Below are positions 51,144 to 60,670 of a stretch of 64,000 nucleotides of DNA, one piece after another. A program made the translations under genes and the position numbers. This DNA is from Alistipes senegalensis JC50 (GTDB taxonomy: Bacteria; Bacteroidota; Bacteroidia; Bacteroidales; Rikenellaceae): assembly GCF_025145645.1 (NCBI RefSeq), contig NZ_CP102252.1, positions 3,410,001 through 3,474,000 on the forward strand, in the 5' to 3' direction. Each line of letters begins with the position of its first letter. The stretch's first letter is position 1. A model generated the notes under the pieces. It saw only the letters and a program-made list of their open reading frames with translations, searched no databases and was not told where the DNA came from.

Positions 51144-52312
51144 CTGATTCTGACTTCTGTTTTGGGCAATATTCCGAACCCGGGTTCGAGTTCGATCTGC
51201 TCGTAGGGAAACACCTCCACGGCGAGGTCCGGTTCGGAAGTTTTCGTGATCGAAAATTTGTAGTAATAGTTGCGCCGGATGTCGAACGGATCGCCCACGG
51301 AGTTCCCGACGGGCGGATCGTTGTAGTATTTGAATTCGACGGGGTACTCCTTGTCGCCCGTTTCCTTGAACCGCAGCCGCATTTCTGCGGCGTCGTCCGC
51401 TTTTCGGGCGGCGGTTCCGGCCACGACGTTCCGGTATTCGGGGACGTAGACGACGAACCGGTTTTCTCCGGCCGCCTGGAATGCGAGCGTTTTCAGGTCC
51501 GCGTCGTTCCTGCCGCCGACCAGGTGTATCTCTTTCGCATAGTCCGTGTCATAGCTGCCCGTGACGTAGTCCTCCTGATCGTAGACTCCGCTCGGAGCGC
51601 AGCAGCCCGCCGCGTTGTAACGGCGCAGCGTGACCGATTCGAGCGTCCAGCCCGAGGTCAGGCAGCTCACCTCGATCTTGGCCATGGCGCGGAGCAGGTG
51701 GACGGTTCCCAGATAGGTGAGCACTCCCGGCGTGAAGGTCATCTCTTCGCAGGTTTTGACCCCGTACATCGGGATCAGCCGCTCGGGGGAGAGTATGAAC
51801 GGGGCGTCGTAGGCATATTGGCCGGTCGGGGCGGAACAAAGCTCCTCGATGGTCGTCCGGCCCTCTTCCGGCGTTCCGGGGTAGGACGGCCAGTTCGCAA
51901 GGGCGACGACTTTGAACTTCGCAGGAAGAGCCCGGTCGGTTTTTCCGATCACTTCGTAGATCTTCGAACGGTCGGTGTCGTCGCCGGCGGGCGTGAGCTG
52001 CACGGGCCGGAACGCGGACAGGTATTTGTCGTGCTCGTCGAAAAAGTAGAAACGGTAGTTTTCGTTTTGGAGGTCGATGCAGTTTTCGAATGCGGTTCCC
52101 GTGCCGTCGTCGTAAGCGCCCTCGGGGGTGCCTCCGGCACGGGTGCCGTTCGTTGCGCCGAGCGAGATGCGGAAGCTCACCCGAACGTCGTCCGGGTCCG
52201 TGACGGGCGCGGGAACCGCCTCTTCGCTCCCCGTGCGGCGGCACGACGCGAAGGCCGCGCTGACGATCAGGGCGAAAAAGGCGAAACTGCGTATGATTCC
52301 GTTCGACGGCAT
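51140..52312 (-). CDS. Fimbrillin-like lipoprotein
   Basis: 390 residues with signal peptide and lipobox AAFASC (about residue 23). The beta-sandwich domains have fimbrillin-like features (AGGTPEGAYDDGTGTAFEN; YRFYFFDEHDKYLS). It is probably a minor or tip subunit of the Mfa-type fimbria. It lies 12 bp after the FimB/Mfa2-type gene and couples to the DUF4906-like gene by an ATGA overlap. No closer family is recognised. Confidence 0.65.
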   Translation of the reverse strand: MPSNGIIRSFAFFALIVSAAFASCRRTGSEEAVPAPVTDPDDVRVSFRISLGATNGTRAGGTPEGAYDDGTGTAFENCIDLQNENYRFYFFDEHDKYLSAFRPVQLTPAGDDTDRSKIYEVIGKTDRALPAKFKVVALANWPSYPGTPEEGRTTIEELCSAPTGQYAYDAPFILSPERLIPMYGVKTCEEMTFTPGVLTYLGTVHLLRAMAKIEVSCLTSGWTLESVTLRRYNAAGCCAPSGVYDQEDYVTGSYDTDYAKEIHLVGGRNDADLKTLAFQAAGENRFVVYVPEYRNVVAGTAARKADDAAEMRLRFKETGDKEYPVEFKYYNDPPVGNSVGDPFDIRRNYYYKFSITKTSEPDLAVEVFPYEQIELEPGFGILPKTEVRIR

Positions 52313-52324
52313 AATCGTTGATTG

Positions 52325-53410
52325 TCAGATATTCGTATTCTGCCAAACCAGTTTCCACGAATGGATGTTGATGCTCATGCTGACCCAATGGTGATTCTGG
52401 TCGAGCACGAATACCAGATTGTATTCATCCATCCGGTCGAGAAACTCCTGATCGTCCATATTGCGGCGGTATTCGCCCTTGACCAGCAGCGCATAGTCCA
52501 CCAGCGGAAGACTCACTACGGTCTTTCCCGTGTCGTTGTCGAGCACCGTCAGCCGCATCTTGCGCTCTTCGGGCAATTTCTCCGCAGCAGCGACGGCTGC
52601 TGCTGCCGTAGCGGCGGTTTTGTCGCGTACCGTCAGCCGGGCGGTGGTCAGTTCCGCGACGACGGCGTTGACCGACGTGACGGTGCCGGAAAAGTCCGGA
52701 AGTGCCGTGCCGGCCGTCGCCGACTGCTTGTGCCAGGCATGGTAGGTTACGGGTTCGTCCGGCAGCAGTTCGTTGTCCCAGTCCATGCACCCGTTCTCGG
52801 CGGTGATCCGGAACGAAAAGCGCTTTTCGTCGAGCGGAGCTCCCGAGGTCTGCTGCAAGACGACGCGGACGTTGTTGGTGTTCTTCACGAGCGGCACGAC
52901 ATAGGTGTGGGTCCCCTCCGTCTCGCCGAAATTCTGATCCGGCAGATAACCGTGATACAGCCGGTCGAGGTCATCGCGCATGTGTGCCGATCCGTCGGAA
53001 TCCTTTTCGCGTTTCAGCGTGCAGGTCAGTTCCTTCCCGGAGTCCGATTCCGGAATCCGGAACGAGCCTTTGTCCGTCGATCCGCACCACGCCAGCAGGT
53101 CGTAGGTTCCCGGTGCCACATCCACGGTCATGGCGTAGTCCTCCTTCGTGAGGGCTTCGCCCCGTTCCGTGCGCTGCCATGCCACCCGGCCGTCGCTGTC
53201 GAGCAGATAGAGCGTGACCGACTCGACTTCGCTGGCGAATGCGTCGGCGAATTTCAGGTTCATGTCGTAGCGGAACTTCACCCGGTAATTCACCGAACAG
53301 TCGCCTTCGCCGTCGTAAATCACGCTGTCGCAGCCCGGCAGCGCCAGACCGCCGACGGACAGCACGAGCAGTTTGAAAACCGCCGTGCGTATGTAAGACG
53401 ATATGTCCAT
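52325..53410 (-). CDS. mfa2: FimB/Mfa2-family fimbrial anchor
   Basis: 361 residues. Signal peptide with lipobox ALPGC, then the Mfa2/FimB features YTKVxF/YRVKFRYDMN, the LYLLDSDGRV strand and NVRVVLQ. FimB/Mfa2 anchors and limits the length of the fimbria on the outer membrane. The start at 53410 (MDISSY) is preferred over one three codons earlier. A 130-bp gap with a GC-rich hairpin separates it from the major-subunit gene. Confidence 0.8.
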   Translation of the reverse strand: MDISSYIRTAVFKLLVLSVGGLALPGCDSVIYDGEGDCSVNYRVKFRYDMNLKFADAFASEVESVTLYLLDSDGRVAWQRTERGEALTKEDYAMTVDVAPGTYDLLAWCGSTDKGSFRIPESDSGKELTCTLKREKDSDGSAHMRDDLDRLYHGYLPDQNFGETEGTHTYVVPLVKNTNNVRVVLQQTSGAPLDEKRFSFRITAENGCMDWDNELLPDEPVTYHAWHKQSATAGTALPDFSGTVTSVNAVVAELTTARLTVRDKTAATAAAAVAAAEKLPEERKMRLTVLDNDTGKTVVSLPLVDYALLVKGEYRRNMDDQEFLDRMDEYNLVFVLDQNHHWVSMSINIHSWKLVWQNTNI

Positions 53411-53469
53411 TTCTGTCACACTGTTTAGTTAGTCTTCTTCCGAACCTCGGTCCGGCGTCGTTCGAAGAT

Positions 53470-53505
53470 CCCGGGCGGAGAGGCCGGAGGTTTTCTCCGC
53501 CCGGG
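53470..53505 (-). other. GC-rich hairpin between major and minor fimbrial genes
   Basis: 12-bp perfect stem CCCGGGCGGAGA / TCTCCGCCCGGG without a T run. Between a major-subunit gene and its downstream minor genes, such a hairpin probably stabilises the upstream message or lowers read-through, giving excess major subunit. Confidence 0.65.
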
Positions 53506-53539
53506 AATCATGCCGGGGAGCCGCATGCGGCCCCTCCGG

Positions 53540-55243
53540 TTACAGGGGTACGTTCTGGTTGACGATCTTCCACGAAAGCACGTTGATCTTCGCGCCCACG
53601 TAATAGGTCTCCTTGTTGGGATCTTCGCTCGGAATGATCACTTCGTCCGGACTGAATACGCCCGTGCCCGGTTTGCTCAGGCTGTTGATGGTCACTACGT
53701 AATGGTGGTTGCGCACGACGCCGTATTTGGCCTCGGGAATGACCGTCTTGCCCTCTTCGGTGGTCTCGGCGCTGTTGTTCAGGTGCTCGATGCGGATGTT
53801 GTAGTACATCAGACCGCCGCGATAGGCGGTTGCCGGCGTGCCGGCGTTGAAGTCTTTCAGCGTCTTGTTCACATCCGTCATATCGGTGATCTCCTCCTTG
53901 TCCGGGTCGCCGCTTTCGTTCGTTATCTGTTTGTACAGGGGCGTGTCGGTCGTTTTCATTTTCACGTAGACCGTTCCGTCGCCGTTGGATGCCAGTTCGA
54001 CGTACTCTTTGTCGATCTGCGTCAGGGTATTTTCGGCCGACTCGTAATAGACGTTCAAGTCCCCTTTCTTTTGGAGCACGTCGAGTACGTGGTCCAGATA
54101 CTGGCTTTCTTTGTAGAGCAGGCCGTTGTAACGGATCAGATTCAGTTCGCCCGTTCCGTCCGGATCGGCCATGAGCTGCGCTTGGAGCAGGACGCTCGTG
54201 ATCGCCGAAGGATTGTTGTCCGATACGATTGCGGACGAATTGGTGTTCTCGGCGCAGTAGCCGGAGGCGCCCATTGCGATGGTGGCCTGAGCCACCGGGA
54301 TGTAGTTCACGTATTTGGCTTCGGCGGTTCCGTAAGCGCCGTCCGTCTTGCCGTAGTTGTACGACTCGCCCCAGTAGCTGCGGAAGAGTTCGGAGATGTT
54401 CCATTTGAATCCGAGTTTCGTGTCCGACCACGACGTTGCGTCGATTTTCTTCATCATGCGGGAATCTTTCGTCGTGGCATTCAGGCCCCAGCCCAAGAAT
54501 TTGACATACAGATCGGTCGCACCGATTTCGGTTCCTTCGTTGGGATTGCCGGCGACGGTCGTTCTGAGCGTGTAGGTATCGGGATGGCCCTCCACCGGTT
54601 TCAGCTGCGTCTCGTCAACTTTTACCGTAACCTTCACGGCCAGACGCTCGACATAGATCTGCACGACCTCCTCGGGCAGCGGATCGGGCACGGGTTCGGG
54701 CTTGAAATATTTCTCTTCGACTTCCGTAACGAAGTGTCTGCCGTCTGCATGCACGTAGCTCGACGTGCTCATGATGAAGTCCTTCCCGGTGGTTTGGATG
54801 CCTCCCGACAGCTTCTCCTGCATCTCCTCCAAGGTAATCCCGGGCTCGAATCCGGTGGGGGCGTTGAGCACGGTTACCAGATACTTCGGGAAGTTTTTCT
54901 GCGTGAGTCCTTTCAGCACTATGATCGAATTGCCGAAATATTCGATGTTTTCATTGGGGGTGGGATTCTCCTCTCCATTGTTCCATGCTTTCGCCTGCGT
55001 GACGAACACGCCGTTATCGTCGTAGAAATAGAAATCGGCGTCGGTAACGTTGTGCTCGTCTTTGCTGGATTCGAAATCGGAGTCGCCCGAAGTGGCGCGC
55101 GTCAGGGAGCTGGCATCTGCGATGTTCACGTTCAGATAGGCTTCGTCCCCCAGGAAAACGGGTTTCCCGTTGTCTGCGGGATGGTCTTTGGAACAAGCGC
55201 AAAGCGCTGCGCATACGAGTGTTCCCCAAAAAATTCTGTTCAT
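53540..55243 (-). CDS. mfa1: Mfa1-family major fimbrial subunit
   Basis: 567 residues. Lipobox ALCACS (about residue 17) for export as a lipoprotein, a central Mfa1-like domain (DADFYFYDDNGVFV ... YLVTVLNAPTG) and a C-terminal strand LSWKIVNQNVPL, the donor strand that joins subunits after proteolytic removal of the N-terminal strand. It is the main structural component of the fimbria. The order (after DUF3575 and DUF3868, before the anchor) is the standard Mfa arrangement. Confidence 0.85.
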   Translation of the reverse strand: MNRIFWGTLVCAALCACSKDHPADNGKPVFLGDEAYLNVNIADASSLTRATSGDSDFESSKDEHNVTDADFYFYDDNGVFVTQAKAWNNGEENPTPNENIEYFGNSIIVLKGLTQKNFPKYLVTVLNAPTGFEPGITLEEMQEKLSGGIQTTGKDFIMSTSSYVHADGRHFVTEVEEKYFKPEPVPDPLPEEVVQIYVERLAVKVTVKVDETQLKPVEGHPDTYTLRTTVAGNPNEGTEIGATDLYVKFLGWGLNATTKDSRMMKKIDATSWSDTKLGFKWNISELFRSYWGESYNYGKTDGAYGTAEAKYVNYIPVAQATIAMGASGYCAENTNSSAIVSDNNPSAITSVLLQAQLMADPDGTGELNLIRYNGLLYKESQYLDHVLDVLQKKGDLNVYYESAENTLTQIDKEYVELASNGDGTVYVKMKTTDTPLYKQITNESGDPDKEEITDMTDVNKTLKDFNAGTPATAYRGGLMYYNIRIEHLNNSAETTEEGKTVIPEAKYGVVRNHHYVVTINSLSKPGTGVFSPDEVIIPSEDPNKETYYVGAKINVLSWKIVNQNVPL

Positions 55244-55274
55244 GGTTTTGTGAATTAGATTATGAAAAATTCTG

Positions 55275-56693
55275 TTATTCGTCGTTTCTTTTTGTCAGTT
55301 CTTCCAGCGCCTCCCCGGCTTCGCGTATGCCCGCCTTTTCGGCTTGCCGGAAATAGCCGGCGGCCGTTTCGTACTCCTCCGTGAGCATGGCGTAGGCGCC
55401 CCGCGCATAGAGGGCTTCGGGAGATTCCCCGGCTTTTTGCAGATAGCGTTCGGCGCTCTTCAGATCGCCTTTCTGCATGGCGCTGTTCGCCGCATTGAGG
55501 TTCGCCACCTCGTCGTCGGGATACATGCGCACGGCCGTTTCGAATATTTCGTTGAACGCGTCCGTGCCCGGTTCGCAGGTCTGCGCGGCGAGGTAGAATT
55601 CGTTCAGGCTCAATTTCTGCGGCTGCGTGAGCAGGATGCGTTTGATCTCCTCCGGATCGCTGAACGTGCGGATCGTGTAGGAAATCCGGTAGTCCGTATG
55701 GCGCAGGGCCGGGTAGCAGTTTTTCAGCAGGAAGTCGTATTCTTCGGGGTAGGTGCGTTTGATCTTCGCCTCCTTGGCATCGGGGTCGATGGGACTGTCG
55801 ATCAGGCCGAGTATCTCTTCGCGGTGGGCGAGGTTCGACTGTTCGACGTAGCGGCGGAGCCCCGCCCAGTCCTCTGGTTCGTAGTCGGTGGCGATGATGC
55901 CTTCATCGAAGCGGTAGAGCTGCCGGATATGTTGTTTCAGAGCCGCTGTACGCCCGATGGCCAGATCGCGGTTGTGCGCCCAGGGGCTTTCCGGTGAGGC
56001 GTATCCTTTGAGCCATACCGAAGTGATCGTTACGTCGCGGTCGTTGCGCACCGAATCGATGGTCGCCTGAATCTTGCTCAGCTCGGCCGTGTTGCGGCGG
56101 TAATCGGGACGGATGACCGTTTGGTTCACCGGAAAGTCGATGAAAGCGGAACCCTCCAGCGAACGGCTTTTTATGCTTTCGGCCATCGGATGCACATAGA
56201 CCGGCCGGGGAATGTAGGGTACGGGCTCCTCGAAACGCCCCAGCGCTCCCTGCTGTGCGGCGAGTATCGCATTGCAGCAGCCGTAATCCCGGCGGGAGAG
56301 TCTCAGCGCCGCGCCGTTCATCCATGCGGCGTAGGGGACGATGACCCGGTAGGCCACCTGTTCGGGCCTGTCGGCAGCCTTATAGCTCATCTCGCCGCCG
56401 CCCGAAAGCATGCTCGCGCCGTTGCGCACGTAATAGTAGTAGCGCCGCCGGCCGTAGACGCCGATGGCGGAGAGGTCGAGCGAATCCGGTCCGTTCACGA
56501 GCCGGGGCGTCAGCAGCACGGCGCGATTGCTTTCGACATCCAGCTTCGACAGGCCGATGTCCATCTTCACGGACAGATATTCGCCGTTGCGGTCCATTTT
56601 CAGATTCCCGACCGAAACTCCGTCGATTTCCTGCGCACGGAGCGACGGACTTATTCCCAACAGCAGCGACAGAAGAAAAACCGTTCGTTTCAT
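55275..56693 (-). CDS. DUF3868 outer-membrane protein with OmpA-like and repeat regions
   Basis: 472 residues. Signal peptide, N-terminal DUF3868 beta domain (residues about 20-140), an OmpA-like domain (IDFPVNQTVIRPDYRRN ... VWLKGYASPES) and a C-terminal tetratricopeptide-like region (NAANSAMQKGDLKSAERYLQKAG). Such proteins precede Mfa1 and are thought to assist assembly or anchoring to peptidoglycan. It lies 12 bp after the DUF3575 gene. Confidence 0.82.
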   Translation of the reverse strand: MKRTVFLLSLLLGISPSLRAQEIDGVSVGNLKMDRNGEYLSVKMDIGLSKLDVESNRAVLLTPRLVNGPDSLDLSAIGVYGRRRYYYYVRNGASMLSGGGEMSYKAADRPEQVAYRVIVPYAAWMNGAALRLSRRDYGCCNAILAAQQGALGRFEEPVPYIPRPVYVHPMAESIKSRSLEGSAFIDFPVNQTVIRPDYRRNTAELSKIQATIDSVRNDRDVTITSVWLKGYASPESPWAHNRDLAIGRTAALKQHIRQLYRFDEGIIATDYEPEDWAGLRRYVEQSNLAHREEILGLIDSPIDPDAKEAKIKRTYPEEYDFLLKNCYPALRHTDYRISYTIRTFSDPEEIKRILLTQPQKLSLNEFYLAAQTCEPGTDAFNEIFETAVRMYPDDEVANLNAANSAMQKGDLKSAERYLQKAGESPEALYARGAYAMLTEEYETAAGYFRQAEKAGIREAGEALEELTKRNDE

Positions 56694-56705
56694 TGCAGCG
56701 AAAGT

Positions 56706-57287
56706 TTAGAATACGTAAACCAGGTTGACGGCCGCCTTGGTCGGCCCCACATAGTGATGGGATTTATCCGTTTCGAGTTTTTTCCCGCAGCCTACGCAGC
56801 GGAACCGGTCGTATCGGGTGTATGCGTAGCCCACGCCGATCTCGGCTTCCAGGTTCCAGTGCCGTCCCAGTATCCAGGCATATCCGTAGGCTGCTCCGGC
56901 GCCGACGAACCAGCCCTGATAGCGGTAGTCGGAGAGTTTCGAGAGATCGGACCCCAGAAATGAGATGCCGTTTTTCAGCCCTCCGGCGTTATACTGCCCT
57001 CCGTGGGCGTGAAAACCCAGGAAATGCCCCGCAAACCGGTCGCAGAACCATAGCCGCGCCTCGGGCTGCACGATCCAGTGTTTCCAGCGCCGGTCGTGGG
57101 AGAGCGTCCAGGCGTTGAAATCGCCCGTGATGTCCAGCGTCCACCGGGGAGCAAGACCGACCTCCATGCCTACATTTATGTTCATGAACGCATCGTAAAG
57201 CACGTTGGTTTTCAGCGCCGCTTTCTGCCCTTGGGCGCTCATCGCCCAAAGAGACGCGCATAGCAAAAGGAGAATCCTGATTCTCAT
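56706..57287 (-). CDS. DUF3575 outer-membrane protein of the fimbrial operon
   Basis: 193 residues. Signal peptide, then the DUF3575 motif (ALKTNVLYDAFMNINVGMEVGL) and a barrel-like C-terminus ending NLVYVF. DUF3575 is typical of the first gene of Mfa/fim operons. The start at 57287 begins the signal peptide; the longer open frame has an Ala/Pro/His-rich, noncoding-like extension. First gene of the six-gene operon; the G/C tract at 57573-57581 lies 286 bp upstream. Confidence 0.82.
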   Translation of the reverse strand: MRIRILLLLCASLWAMSAQGQKAALKTNVLYDAFMNINVGMEVGLAPRWTLDITGDFNAWTLSHDRRWKHWIVQPEARLWFCDRFAGHFLGFHAHGGQYNAGGLKNGISFLGSDLSKLSDYRYQGWFVGAGAAYGYAWILGRHWNLEAEIGVGYAYTRYDRFRCVGCGKKLETDKSHHYVGPTKAAVNLVYVF

Positions 57288-57996
57288 GTTCGTATTTTCG
57301 GTTAAATTCATCGGCGCACACGGGTTGTCGGCGGAGTGTCCGCCGACTGCCGGTCTCCGGTGCGCATGCTTGCGGATGAGATGGTATATACGGATAAAGA
57401 ATCCGTTTCCTGCCGGCAGTCGGGAAGCCCTCTCGGGCAGCTCCGGCCGGGGTACGGATTCAGCACAACGCAGACTGTATGTACGAAATCTTTCCATCGG
57501 GTAATTTCACCTATGCCGCGCCGCTCTCAGGATATGCGGCATATCGAATACCGGTCTGGTATTCTGCAATTTCCCCCCCCCTCGCAGCTCCCAAAAGGGG
57601 GTTTTATACATTGTGGTTGTACAAAAAGAAAGTGTGGAGCTGATTTCGTTTATCTACAAAGAGGTTCTGACAAAACCTTGAATCGAATAAACGATGCTTT
57701 ACCCCACACCTGTATAGATAAAATGCCGCAGCTGAGGAGACTTCCGGTCGGCTGGGTTGTATCTAAACAAGAAAATGAGTGCTGTTCATTGTCCCGATTC
57801 ACGTTGAAACTGTCAGATTTCTTTGTAAGGACAGAGTGAAAACACTTTCTAAAAATATGTCCGTCGATTTACGACGAGACAAAATTAGGAAATAATTTTC
57901 AGATTGAACAACACTCATATGGAAATTTCATGCAAATTTCAGAAAAAACTATTTTTTCTGCAAGAATAAAAGCTATTGATTCACAATTTTATTTAT
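57288..57996. other. Upstream control region of the fimbrial operon
   Basis: About 700 bp without a convincing gene. It includes the C9 homopolymer at 57573-57581 and AT-rich DNA just before the insertion sequence. A 167-codon frame at 57336-57839 crosses the tract but has no plausible domain. Confidence 0.6.
57573..57581. repeat. Poly-C tract (C9) upstream of the fimbrial operon
   Basis: Nine consecutive C residues on the plus strand (G9 on the operon strand), 286 bp before the first fimbrial gene. It is one of three 9-base G/C homopolymers in the window. Confidence 0.8.
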
Positions 57997-59018
57997 ACCC
58001 GTTGGTTGAATTAAAATAAAGCATCTTTAACAAGACCAATTTTACGATGGTTACAGAAGTTGATGTATTGCAGCACGGTCATAGCAGCGATTTTTGCGGC
58101 AGTACGTGTAAACAGTCCGCCTGTCTGCTTTGCATAATTGCGTACCATCATGAATTGGTCGTTAAGTTGAGAGAAAACGGTTTCGATTCGCTTCCTGAAA
58201 CGCCTGTAAGCCCACGAAGGATTTCTCCAATTCTTTTGGTTCAAGCGATACGGGACTTCAAGCTTGATATGAGCCGTTTCGAAAAGGTCTTGTTGCACCT
58301 CAGCACTTAAATACCCCTTATCTCCAAGCATAAGACAGTCGTGATAATCCCACTTTGCATCATCCAGATAATGTATATCATGAACATTTGCAGCCGTTAT
58401 ATCATAAGAGTGAATAACACCACTTATTCCACAGATAGCGTGGAGCTTATACCCATAGTAATACATTTGTTGGGAGGCGCAAAAGCCTTTGGAAGGTGCG
58501 CTTTGCGGATTATCATTTCCCATAACGCAACGCTTGGCTCGTGCCAGCTGGCATACTTTGACAGGCTTGGAGTCTATCACAAAGACATTTTCCCCACCGT
58601 CTATGCTCTTGGCAATATCCCTGCGGATGTCTTCTGCAAGACAAGCCGTGAGTTTGCGACGGACGTTGAACTGTCTTCTGGATATAAGGTTAGGGATATG
58701 TTCGGGAGATTCAGCCAATCTCTTAAAGAGGTTGTTCTCGCTGTCATAACCGAATGCTTCGGCTGTAAGAGAAAGAGCTATAACTTCCAAATCAGAAAAG
58801 GTGGGAATAACTCCACGGCGAGATACATTGCCATGTTCATTTACACGATTTCCTGCAAATTTCTTGCAGATGTCGTTGATTTTTGTGAATTTTTCGATGA
58901 AGTTGTGCATACGACGGTTTGAACTCAATAGTTTGGATGCTATTAAGTTACTAAAAACCAGAAATATGCACAACCTTTCATTTGTCATTTTACTAACTTT
59001 TTAATTCAACCAACGGGT
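57997..59018. mobile_element. IS982-family insertion sequence with intact ends
   Basis: 20-bp perfect terminal inverted repeats (left ACCCGTTGGTTGAATTAAAA; right its complement at 58999-59018) bound a 1,022-bp element. A 10-bp direct repeat TTTTATTTAT flanks it (57987-57996 and 59019-59028), longer than the usual 6-9 bp of this family and AT-rich, so its exact size is uncertain. Confidence 0.9.
58011..58910 (-). CDS. IS982-family transposase
   Basis: 299 residues from the ATG at 58910 (MHNFIEKFTKIND). The DDE nuclease domain includes VFVIDSKPVKVC (first Asp), CLMLGDKGYLS (second Asp) and RKRIETVFSQL (Glu). Length matches the family. A longer frame to 58988 would start inside the terminal region and is less likely. 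The stop is close to the left inverted repeat. Confidence 0.93.
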   Translation of the reverse strand: MHNFIEKFTKINDICKKFAGNRVNEHGNVSRRGVIPTFSDLEVIALSLTAEAFGYDSENNLFKRLAESPEHIPNLISRRQFNVRRKLTACLAEDIRRDIAKSIDGGENVFVIDSKPVKVCQLARAKRCVMGNDNPQSAPSKGFCASQQMYYYGYKLHAICGISGVIHSYDITAANVHDIHYLDDAKWDYHDCLMLGDKGYLSAEVQQDLFETAHIKLEVPYRLNQKNWRNPSWAYRRFRKRIETVFSQLNDQFMMVRNYAKQTGGLFTRTAAKIAAMTVLQYINFCNHRKIGLVKDALF

Positions 59019-59028
59019 TTTTATTTAT

Positions 59029-59379
59029 ATCATTTTGGACGAAAAATGCGCTGAATGGGCCGGTTCGTAAAATTTGCGTGCAAAAGATAAGGTCCGGATT
59101 ATTCCCTACGGACGCATGCCGCATGTTTCTCTGTTTCAAAACGGACCGGAAGCGTCCGGTCGGAAGGAACGCGGTAGGGGGATTCCATATATTATATGAA
59201 AAGATCGCATTGTGATTTCTTTTTGAATATTTTTATTTGCATTTATTTGCTTTTATAATCTTTTTGTGCTTTATTTGCATTGGTTAACCAAAATTAATCC
59301 TGAAAACAAATCGCGGCCGCCGCTGATCGGCCGTCTGTTTCGGGATAAACGGATTATCTAATAGATTAATAGGTATTGT
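59029..59379. other. Promoter region of the GH88-SusCD locus
   Basis: No gene. Repeated TTTATTTGC and TTATTTGC words around 59225-59280 and CTTTTTG sequences could include the -33/-7 boxes. A dyad (ACGGACC...GGTCCG-like, about 59143-59170) may be a leftover operator. Confidence 0.4.
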
Positions 59380-60552
59380 ATGAAGAAACCTCTCTTTGTT
59401 CTCTTTTGTTGTTTGTCGGCGACTCTTGTCGTTTCGGAATCGTTCGCACAGCGTTTTGTCCGCCGGTCGCTGGACCGCGCCTGCGTCCAGGCGGCGCAGC
59501 TGGATTCCGAACTTACGGATACGACGCTCTACCCGACGAGTCTGGACCGTGCGGGCGCCCTTGAGCTGAAAAGCATCCGCAGCTGGGTGAGCGGCTTTTT
59601 CCCGGGCACCCTGTGGCTCCTTTACGGCGAAACGCAGGACCCCTCGTGGCTTTGGCGCGCCCGTCGCCGCACGGCGGCCCTTGCGGGGCTTTCGTCTTAC
59701 GAACGTACCCACGACCTGGGCTTCATGGTCGGCTGTCCGGTGGGTCTCGGGTTGAGGCTTACCGGCGACAAGGCTTATGAGCGGCTGTTGGTGGAAACGT
59801 CGGAGACGCTGCTGAAGCGTTTCGATCCCAAAGTGGGGCTGATTCGTTCGTGGGACAACAAGAACCGCCAGCCGGACCCCTATTTGGTGATCATCGACAA
59901 CATGATGAATCTGGAAATGCTTTTCGAGGCGAGCCGGCTGACGGGCGATCCGCGGTTCCGCGATGTCGCCGTCGCCCATGCCAACACGACGCTTCGCAAC
60001 CATTTCCGCGAGGACGGGAGCGCTTATCACATCGTCGTTTACGACTCCGCCACGGGCCGTGTGCGCGAGCACCGCGGCGGTCAGGGCTATTCTTCGACTT
60101 CGGCGTGGGCCCGCGGTCAGAGCTGGGGCCTCTACGGCTTTACGATGTGCTACCGCGAGACGGGCGACGCGCGTTATCTGGCCCGTGCCGTGAAGAGCGC
60201 GGAGTATATTCTCAACCACCCGAATCTCCCCAAGGACGGGGTTCCGTACTGGGATTTCGACCGTCCGGGCGAAGAGCGCGACGCCTCGGCGGGCGCCGTC
60301 ATCGCCTCGGGGCTGCTCGAACTTTCGGAGTATGTCCCGCGTGAACAGTCGCGCCGTTACGTGCGCGCCGCACGCCGGATTCTGCGGAGCCTCTCTTCGG
60401 ACCGCTACCTGAACGCCGCGGGCTCTGCGCACGGGTTCCTGCTCTCGCACAGCGTGGGCCACAAACCCAAGGGAAGCCAGGTAGACGTGCCGATCATCTA
60501 TGCGGACTACTATTTTCTCGAAGCGCTGCTTCGCTACCGACAACTCGATTAA
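59380..60552 (+). CDS. Glycoside hydrolase family 88 enzyme
   Basis: 390 residues with a signal peptide (LSATLVVSESFAQ). The (alpha/alpha)6 fold of unsaturated glucuronyl hydrolases is indicated by THDLGF (D112) and IIDNMMN (D173), the two catalytic aspartates. It removes delta-4,5-unsaturated uronic acid residues left by polysaccharide lyases, for example from glycosaminoglycans or plant acidic glycans. It precedes a SusC/SusD pair, so the locus targets such a glycan. Which one is not clear. Confidence 0.9.
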   Translation: MKKPLFVLFCCLSATLVVSESFAQRFVRRSLDRACVQAAQLDSELTDTTLYPTSLDRAGALELKSIRSWVSGFFPGTLWLLYGETQDPSWLWRARRRTAALAGLSSYERTHDLGFMVGCPVGLGLRLTGDKAYERLLVETSETLLKRFDPKVGLIRSWDNKNRQPDPYLVIIDNMMNLEMLFEASRLTGDPRFRDVAVAHANTTLRNHFREDGSAYHIVVYDSATGRVREHRGGQGYSSTSAWARGQSWGLYGFTMCYRETGDARYLARAVKSAEYILNHPNLPKDGVPYWDFDRPGEERDASAGAVIASGLLELSEYVPREQSRRYVRAARRILRSLSSDRYLNAAGSAHGFLLSHSVGHKPKGSQVDVPIIYADYYFLEALLRYRQLD

Positions 60553-60670
60553 CCTTCAAACGATGTGCTTATGAATAAATCCGATGGATGAGGGCTCCGT
60601 TCCCGTGAAACTTCGTATGTATGTGATTACATGCCAGCAAACAAATTCTAACCTATGAAAAACCAAGACA

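Noticed and set aside
57336..57839. 167-codon plus-strand frame crossing the C9 tract
   Set aside because: No domain and noncoding-like composition; it runs antisense to the fimbrial control region.
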